Assembly (NCBI GenBank): GCA_913060675.1
Contig: CAJXUS010000026.1
Coordinates: 1-56,472 of the forward strand
Direction: 5' to 3'
DNA from: an uncultured Rhodospirillales bacterium
GTDB taxonomy: Bacteria; Pseudomonadota; Alphaproteobacteria; Kiloniellales; Kiloniellaceae
DNA: 56,472 nucleotides
In this document: one piece after another, positions 52,619-56,472 of the stretch
Position numbering within the stretch: position 1 is the stretch's first letter
Layout: the number at the start of each line of letters is the position of its first letter
The notes under the pieces: model-generated
Seen by the model: the letters and a program-made list of their open reading frames with translations, nothing else
Told to the model about the DNA's origin: nothing
Databases searched by the model: none
Position numbers and translations under genes: made by a program

Positions 52619-53709
52619 ATATGATTTCCAAACCCAAAGTGTTGGTTGTCGACGATAAACGCGAAAACCTCATTGCAATGAAGGATCTCCTGCAAGATTT
52701 TGACCTTGAACTTGTGATGGTTACATCCGGTATAGACGCAATGTCAGAGGTTTTAACGAACAACTTTGCTTTTGTCCTTCTGGATGTACACATGCCGGAA
52801 GTTAACGGTTTTGAAACCGCTGAAATGCTTAGAAGAAACGAAAGCAGTAAGTCAATGCCCATTATATTCGTCACGGCACAATCCGTAGATGAGCATATTA
52901 TGTTCAAGGGGTATGAGGCAGGAGCCGTTGATTTTCTATATAAACCGATAGAGAGAAAACTACTACGCAGTAAAGTTGGTGTTTTTATCGAAATTTTCAG
53001 GCAAAAAAATGAACTTGAGCGTAGCAATAACGCCCTACAAGAATTTGCCCATTTGGCCTCTCATGATCTGAAAGCCCCGTTACGCCAGGTATCTAAATTG
53101 ACGGAAATGCTCAGGGAAGACTTTAACAACCGTAATCAAGAAGATTTTAACCAAAGCCTAACGCATATTAAAAGAAGTATCAGTAGAATGAACGACCTCG
53201 TAATGGGTCTATTATCTTTTGCCGAACTTGGTGCCAAACCTCCTCAATTTGAAGAAGTTTCCCTTAATAACATAATCGATGATGTTCTTTACGAATACAG
53301 ACTGGATATTCAGAAACATTCAATAACGGTCAATGTTGATAAGTTGCCGATTATTAGTTGCAGTACCTTTCATATTAGACAAGCCATGCACAACTTAATT
53401 GGTAATTCTATTAAATATAAAGACAAAAAGAGGCCTCTCATAATTGAGATTACACACCTAAAAGATAACGATCCCTCGAGATGTGTTTTCGCGATTAAAG
53501 ATAATGGCATTGGTTTTAGTGAGGAAAATTCACAGGCTATTTTCAAGCCTTTTAAACGAGCTGTAGGTGTTTCTGAATACGATGGATCAGGAATAGGTTT
53601 GGCCACAGTCAAGAAGGCAATTGAGCTGCACAACGGGAAAGTAGTCGCGTCAAGTATGAAAGGTAAAGGAGCAACCTTTACCATCTATCTACCCTTGTCA
53701 CAAAACTAA
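52615..53709 (+). CDS. Receiver-histidine kinase (REC-HisKA-HATPase)
   Basis: This 364-residue soluble protein joins a receiver (about residues 6-120: VVDDKRENL, Asp in LLDVHMPEVNG, Lys in FLYKPI) to a histidine kinase. The kinase H-box is LASHDLKAPLRQVSKL, the phytochrome-type form, and it has NLIGNSIKYKD, DNGIGFS and GSGIGLATVKKAI. It may pass phosphate from the hybrid kinase onward. The start is TTG at 52615 (AGGGGAG six bases before, overlapping the cheB stop) or ATG at 52621. Confidence 0.92.
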   Translation: MNMISKPKVLVVDDKRENLIAMKDLLQDFDLELVMVTSGIDAMSEVLTNNFAFVLLDVHMPEVNGFETAEMLRRNESSKSMPIIFVTAQSVDEHIMFKGYEAGAVDFLYKPIERKLLRSKVGVFIEIFRQKNELERSNNALQEFAHLASHDLKAPLRQVSKLTEMLREDFNNRNQEDFNQSLTHIKRSISRMNDLVMGLLSFAELGAKPPQFEEVSLNNIIDDVLYEYRLDIQKHSITVNVDKLPIISCSTFHIRQAMHNLIGNSIKYKDKKRPLIIEITHLKDNDPSRCVFAIKDNGIGFSEENSQAIFKPFKRAVGVSEYDGSGIGLATVKKAIELHNGKVVASSMKGKGATFTIYLPLSQN

Positions 53710-53760
53710 GGTAACCACGATACACAAAAAATAACAGAACCAGATGTTGAGAATGAAATA

Positions 53761-55494
53761 ATGGAAATTATTAAAAACATTCTAGTCATTGATGATGATA
53801 GCAGTGACAGGGTCTTACTTGTACGTTCCGTAAAAAGAGTTTCAGGTACAATCAAAGTTACCGAAGCATGGGATATGGATACCGCTGAAACACAGCTACG
53901 TAAAAGAGATTACGATTGTATTTTTCTCGATTTTGAATTGGGTTCAATCAACGGTTTAACGCTTTTAAAAATTATTTTGGGAAAGAGGTTAACCAGCGCA
54001 CCTATCATAATTCTAAGTGGTGTTAATGATCCTGTCTTGATGCTTGAATGCCTTCGTGCTGGCGCCCAGGATTATTTATTAAAGGCAGAAATTAATAGTA
54101 CCATCTTGGCACGTTCTATTCGGCATGCCAAAGAACGTATGGATTTGACCCACCAACTTCGATATATCGCCCAACACGATCAACTCACAGGGCTCGCCAA
54201 CCGAGAAACCTTTTTGTCAGGTGTATCTCTCGCTATTTCCCGGGTCCGACGACACGGGATGCATTTTGCGGTTTTTTTTCTAGACCTTGATCATTTTAAA
54301 GATGTGAACGATACATACGGTCACGATGTTGGTGACATTCTACTAAAGAAAGTAGCTAATCGCATACAATCTTCCGTTAGAGAAAGCGACATTGTTGGAA
54401 GATTGGGTGGCGATGAATTCGCTATATTATTAGATGATCTAAAAACCAAAGAAACGATCATAGAAATCGCCCAAAAAACTCTTGATAATATTGGCCACAC
54501 TTTAAATATCAATGGCATCGACATTAAGGTTACCCCCAGTATTGGAATTGCACTTTGTCCCAGTGATACAGACGTAGCTGATGAACTTCTCCAATATGCA
54601 GATATGGCTATGTACTATGCGAAAAGTGAAGGACGGAACAAATACTCATTTTTTGCTGATGAGATGCGCCAACTGGCACTAAAGCAGTCTCTAATAAAAA
54701 AAGAACTCATATGTGCAATTGAGAGAGAAGAGTTCGAACTCCTATATCAGCCCCAAATTGAGATTGAGACTGACAAAATTATAGGAGTTGAAGCACTAAT
54801 AAGGTGGAACCACCCTGATAGAGGACTAATATCTCCCAATGATTTTATACCGATTGCTGAAGAAACTGGATTAATACTACAAATTGGAGAGTGGGTTGTA
54901 GCAAAAGCTTGTAATCAACTTCAGATTTGGAGTTCCGCAGGGATAATAACCGACCAAAATTTTTCAATGTCCGTGAATATTTCTGCTTGTCAAATAAGAC
55001 AGGGAAAAACCATCGACATCATTGAGACATTTTTAAAGAAGAAAGATTTCACAAATAATCAACTCGTTCTCGAGATTACCGAGAGCATGCTAATTGAGGA
55101 CATTGACCGCAGTGTACAAGCATTGAAAAAAATAAGTGATCAAGGCGTTAGCATTGCAATTGATGATTTTGGAACGGGTTTTGCCTCCTTTCGGCATTTA
55201 TTACTTTTGCCTCTGACTTATTTGAAAATTGACAAAATTTTTATAGATAAAATTGCAACTGATCAAATGGGCGCAGAGATAATTTCAGGGATTATAGCTA
55301 TGGCAAAAGCCGTAAATTTGAAAGTTGTCGCTGAGGGAGTTGAGCACAAAGAACAATTGGAACAACTCCAAAAAATGGACTGCAATAGGTATCAAGGGTA
55401 TTTATATAGTAGACCAATCCCTATTGATAAAGTAACAAGCCTACTAACCCAACAAAGGTCTGATTTTTACACAAACGAAACAACGCATCAGTGA
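53761..55494 (+). CDS. REC-GGDEF-EAL response regulator
   Basis: This 577-residue protein has a receiver (about residues 6-120, Asp in FLDFELGSINGL), a diguanylate cyclase domain (about 135-300) and a phosphodiesterase domain (about 315-565). The GGDEF is intact (GRLGGDEF) with the RxxD inhibitory site five residues before. The EAL domain keeps EALIRW, EITES, DDFGTGFAS and VAEGVE. Both activities may exist; the net effect on cyclic di-GMP cannot be predicted. It is last in the signalling operon, likely its output. Confidence 0.93.
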   Translation: MEIIKNILVIDDDSSDRVLLVRSVKRVSGTIKVTEAWDMDTAETQLRKRDYDCIFLDFELGSINGLTLLKIILGKRLTSAPIIILSGVNDPVLMLECLRAGAQDYLLKAEINSTILARSIRHAKERMDLTHQLRYIAQHDQLTGLANRETFLSGVSLAISRVRRHGMHFAVFFLDLDHFKDVNDTYGHDVGDILLKKVANRIQSSVRESDIVGRLGGDEFAILLDDLKTKETIIEIAQKTLDNIGHTLNINGIDIKVTPSIGIALCPSDTDVADELLQYADMAMYYAKSEGRNKYSFFADEMRQLALKQSLIKKELICAIEREEFELLYQPQIEIETDKIIGVEALIRWNHPDRGLISPNDFIPIAEETGLILQIGEWVVAKACNQLQIWSSAGIITDQNFSMSVNISACQIRQGKTIDIIETFLKKKDFTNNQLVLEITESMLIEDIDRSVQALKKISDQGVSIAIDDFGTGFASFRHLLLLPLTYLKIDKIFIDKIATDQMGAEIISGIIAMAKAVNLKVVAEGVEHKEQLEQLQKMDCNRYQGYLYSRPIPIDKVTSLLTQQRSDFYTNETTHQ

Positions 55495-55844
55495 TTTCTC
55501 ACAGAGCCGACTAAACTACTACCGACTAAAGTCGGTAGGTTTTGGGTAGGGCCGACTAAAAGTCGGCTTCGTGTCTAAAGAGCGTGCTTCGCACGCAACT
55601 TAGTTTTTATACCGCATAGAATGCGGTGGTTTTAACCATTTGTGAGACAATAAAGTACTGTAGAAAATTTTACTTCAGGATGAAGTATTTCAGGTTTATT
55701 GATTTTATAGAGCGTATAGCCAGAAGATTTTGTTGATCAGACAAACTTGTCCCTTGATTCCTTTTTCTCAAAGTTCGGACTGCCATTTCTCGATTGTAGT
55801 ATTTAAGACTTAATCCAATGTATTTTAACAAGATGAACTGTAAT
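55495..55844. other. Intergenic region with hairpin array
   Basis: This 350-bp stretch lies between convergent genes (GGDEF-EAL and recombinase). The first 130 bp hold four short hairpins; the rest is AT-rich and shows nothing else. Confidence 0.7.
55519..55627. repeat. Four hairpins at 30-nt pitch (REP/IS605-end-like)
   Basis: Perfect inverted repeats are at 55519-55538 (CTACCGACT/AGTCGGTAG), 55551-55567 (GCCGACT/AGTCGGC), 55582-55596 (GCGTGC/GCACGC) and 55611-55627 (ACCGCAT/ATGCGGT). Loops are two to three bases and centres lie about 30 bases apart. The CCGACT stem is used twice, and another CCGACT half occurs at 55507. Short-loop stems of this type occur at ends of IS200/IS605 elements and in REP sequences. 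The first may also terminate the GGDEF-EAL transcript. Confidence 0.85.
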
Positions 55845-56471
55845 TTAAACTTCAGTATGCTCTGCTAGTTCCAAGGCGTCATCCACTTCGATACCCAAAT
55901 ACCGTACTGTGCTTTCCAGTTTTGTGTGTCCAAGCAAGAGCTGCACCGCTCTGATGTTCTTTGTCCGCCTATAGATGATAGTCGCTTTGGTTCTACGTAA
56001 GGAATGGGTACCATACGCAGTAGGATCGAGACCAATTTCTGAAACCCAGGATTTAACTATTCTTGCATATTGTCTTGTCGTCATATGTGTTGAGTGATTT
56101 GTCCGACTTCTGAACAAGTAATCCTGACCGGATAACTTAGAAAATTCGATCCAGGATGTCAGGGCTATACGGGTTTGTTTGGTGATTTCAAATTGCACTG
56201 GGCGTTGCGTCTTCTGCTGCAACACCATCGCGCGTGGTATAATGTTTGAGCCCTGTGCGATGTCGTGGACTTTAAGTTTTACCAAATCACAACTACGTAG
56301 TTTGCTGTCGATGGCAAGGTTGAAGAGTGCAAGGTCTCTGATGCGATTAGCGATCTGTAGTCGGATACGGATGGACCAAACCTCTTGAACTTTCAAAGGC
56401 GGTTTCTGGCCTACCAGTTTTCCTTTATTCCAAGGTATTGACCGTATTGATTTCTGAGATAAATTTAACAT
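55845..56471 (-). CDS. Small tyrosine recombinase / integrase
   Basis: This 208-residue protein has the tyrosine recombinase catalytic domain with little else before it. The first Arg is in SKLRSCDLVKL, HSLRRTKATIIYR holds the His-x-x-Arg box, GHTKLESTVRYLG holds the second His and the catalytic Tyr. The N-terminal core-binding domain of XerC/XerD or integron integrases is mostly lacking (only about 45 residues precede). The frame is complete: ATG at 56471, one base from the window end. It marks a likely mobile right border of the island. Confidence 0.88.
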   Translation of the reverse strand: MLNLSQKSIRSIPWNKGKLVGQKPPLKVQEVWSIRIRLQIANRIRDLALFNLAIDSKLRSCDLVKLKVHDIAQGSNIIPRAMVLQQKTQRPVQFEITKQTRIALTSWIEFSKLSGQDYLFRSRTNHSTHMTTRQYARIVKSWVSEIGLDPTAYGTHSLRRTKATIIYRRTKNIRAVQLLLGHTKLESTVRYLGIEVDDALELAEHTEV

Positions 56472-56472
56472 G

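Noticed and set aside
55519..55627. CRISPR array or integron attC array in the hairpin region
   Set aside because: The hairpins have different sequences and no constant repeat, so it is not CRISPR. No attC core sites (GTTRRRY) or cassettes are visible, and the recombinase lacks the integron-specific domain.

Overview
The window looks like one contig from a marine or water-living alphaproteobacterium of the Rhodospirillales / Kiloniellales / Sneathiellales sort. This is inferred from CpdR, an N-formylglutamate amidohydrolase beside cpdR, Tad-pilus TadE/TadG proteins, WaaA, an ECF41 sigma factor, a TRAP transporter and GMC oxidoreductases. Most of it has moderate GC. The glcDEF block (41.3-44.0 kb) is visibly GC-richer. 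The last 10 kb (about 46-56.5 kb) is clearly AT-richer and is bordered by an IS6-family remnant and a tyrosine recombinase. The first 14 bases match the Tn5 mosaic end used in sequencing libraries, so the left edge is probably an assembly artefact.

Layout. 0-10 kb: small regulatory and metabolic units. These are Lrp/AsnC with a divergent cupin; a class III aminotransferase-fold enzyme plus GNAT with a divergent LysR; an ECF41 sigma factor with its AhpD-like partner and a textbook ECF41 promoter; a HAD / glutamine amidotransferase / HD hydrolase operon; and azoreductase with a divergent LysR. 10-16 kb: dusA, an OmpA-domain protein, polysaccharide deacetylase, waaA and a glycosyltransferase (envelope work), and a lipoprotein. 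16-24 kb: a two-component pair, a MATE exporter whose stop lies in a 23-bp triplicate, two very small genes, a lytic transglycosylase, N-formylglutamate amidohydrolase, cpdR and tRNA-Val(GAC). 24-34 kb: an orphan solute-binding protein, a complete TRAP transporter, a GMC dehydrogenase with a divergent LysR, an iron alcohol dehydrogenase, a TauE-type exporter and an MFS transporter. Together these suggest uptake and oxidation of an alcohol or carboxylate.

35-45 kb: three overlapping Tad-type genes behind a perfect TTAA-N7-TTAA CtrA-like box, a methyltransferase, rpmJ with a leader hairpin and terminator, then glcD-glcE-glcF (glycolate oxidase). The glc locus is full of short tandem duplications: five 12-bp units after glcD, two decayed copies of the glcE start region, and 9-bp and 15-bp repeats inside glcE.

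46-56.5 kb: a probable acquired signalling island. After the truncated IS6 transposase come five tightly packed genes: a 1388-residue hybrid kinase (HAMP, GAF, Q/E-rich coiled coil, kinase, three receivers), CheR, a stand-alone CheB, a REC-histidine kinase and a REC-GGDEF-EAL protein. No chemoreceptor, CheA or CheW is visible, so the methylation pair probably acts on something else. The kinase coiled coil (three 28-residue repeats) is an attractive candidate. Next is a run of four short hairpins spaced almost exactly 30 nt apart, then a small tyrosine recombinase at the right edge.
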